The notes under the pieces: model-generated
Seen by the model: only the letters and a program-made list of their open reading frames with translations
Databases searched by the model: none
What the model was told of the DNA's origin: nothing
In this document: positions 12,727 through 12,769 of the stretch, in pieces
Numbering within the stretch: position 1 is the first letter of the stretch
How the letters are laid out: every line of letters begins with the position of its first letter
NCBI GenBank assembly: GCA_025351525.1
Contig: JANXVV010000575.1
Span: 1 to 12,769 of the forward strand
Direction of reading: 5' to 3'
From: Humisphaera sp.
GTDB taxonomy: Bacteria; Planctomycetota; Phycisphaerae; Tepidisphaerales; Tepidisphaeraceae
Length of the DNA stretch: 12,769 bases
Translations under genes and position numbers: made by a program

Positions 12727-12769
12727 AAATTTAGATGTACTGCTCAAGCCGAGGGCGGAAGCCGTAGGC

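Noticed and set aside
1..12769. CRISPR arrays, insertion sequences, phage or integrase genes, rRNA
   Set aside because: No evenly spaced repeat array, transposase or integrase motif or conserved rRNA stretch was seen on either strand.

Overview
The window looks like a piece of a planctomycete chromosome, most likely from the Phycisphaerae/Tepidisphaerales side. This is inferred from two type II pseudopilin-like proteins with the same 'FTLVELLVVIGII...' helix and SKARESAN follow-on that are abundant in that group, from a zinc-ribbon/transmembrane/VWA protein of planctomycete style, and from the high-GC, loosely packed layout with few operons and several dispersed-type palindromes between genes. 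Shine-Dalgarno sequences are clear for some genes (VWA protein, DUF1328 protein) and absent for others, which also fits.

Layout. 1-406 is the 3' end of a secreted or surface protein with a CARDB-like beta domain. 407-762 is a convergent spacer holding a 149-bp nested inverted repeat and three 10-bp-phased repeats. 763-2385 (minus) is the zinc-ribbon/TM/VWA protein, whose VWA domain appears to be split by an inserted beta-rich domain. Divergent from it, 2486-4135 is a complete phosphoglucomutase. 4216-5005 (plus) holds a zeta-toxin-like P-loop kinase with an arginine in place of the Walker A lysine, overlapped by a 66-residue partner; together they resemble a toxin-antitoxin pair. 5044-5964 (minus) is pseudopilin-like protein 1. 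6131-7675 (minus) is a CrtI-type phytoene desaturase. 7766-8197 (minus) is a Nudix hydrolase of the diadenosine-tetraphosphatase type, and 8285-8503 (minus) a small DUF1328 membrane protein with a good intrinsic terminator after it. 8669-9307 (minus) is an unrecognised protein with PD-(D/E)XK nuclease-like signature residues. Divergent from it, 9493-10491 is a solitary RbsC-type sugar ABC permease. 10673-11530 (minus) is pseudopilin-like protein 2. 11892-12726 (plus) is a SirB1/transglutaminase-like protein whose last ~33 residues lie in another frame.

How the genes work together: there is no large operon or obvious single pathway. The only tight coupling is the kinase and its small partner (14-nt overlap). 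Phosphoglucomutase is central carbon metabolism, CrtI carotenoid synthesis, the Nudix enzyme nucleotide housekeeping; the permease and CrtI stand without their usual partners inside this window. No rRNA, tRNA, CRISPR array, insertion sequence or phage gene was recognised. The most interesting items are the Walker A K-to-R zeta-like kinase and its partner, the split VWA protein, the terminator that ends 7 nt before the Nudix start codon, and the frame-disrupted SirB1-like gene.
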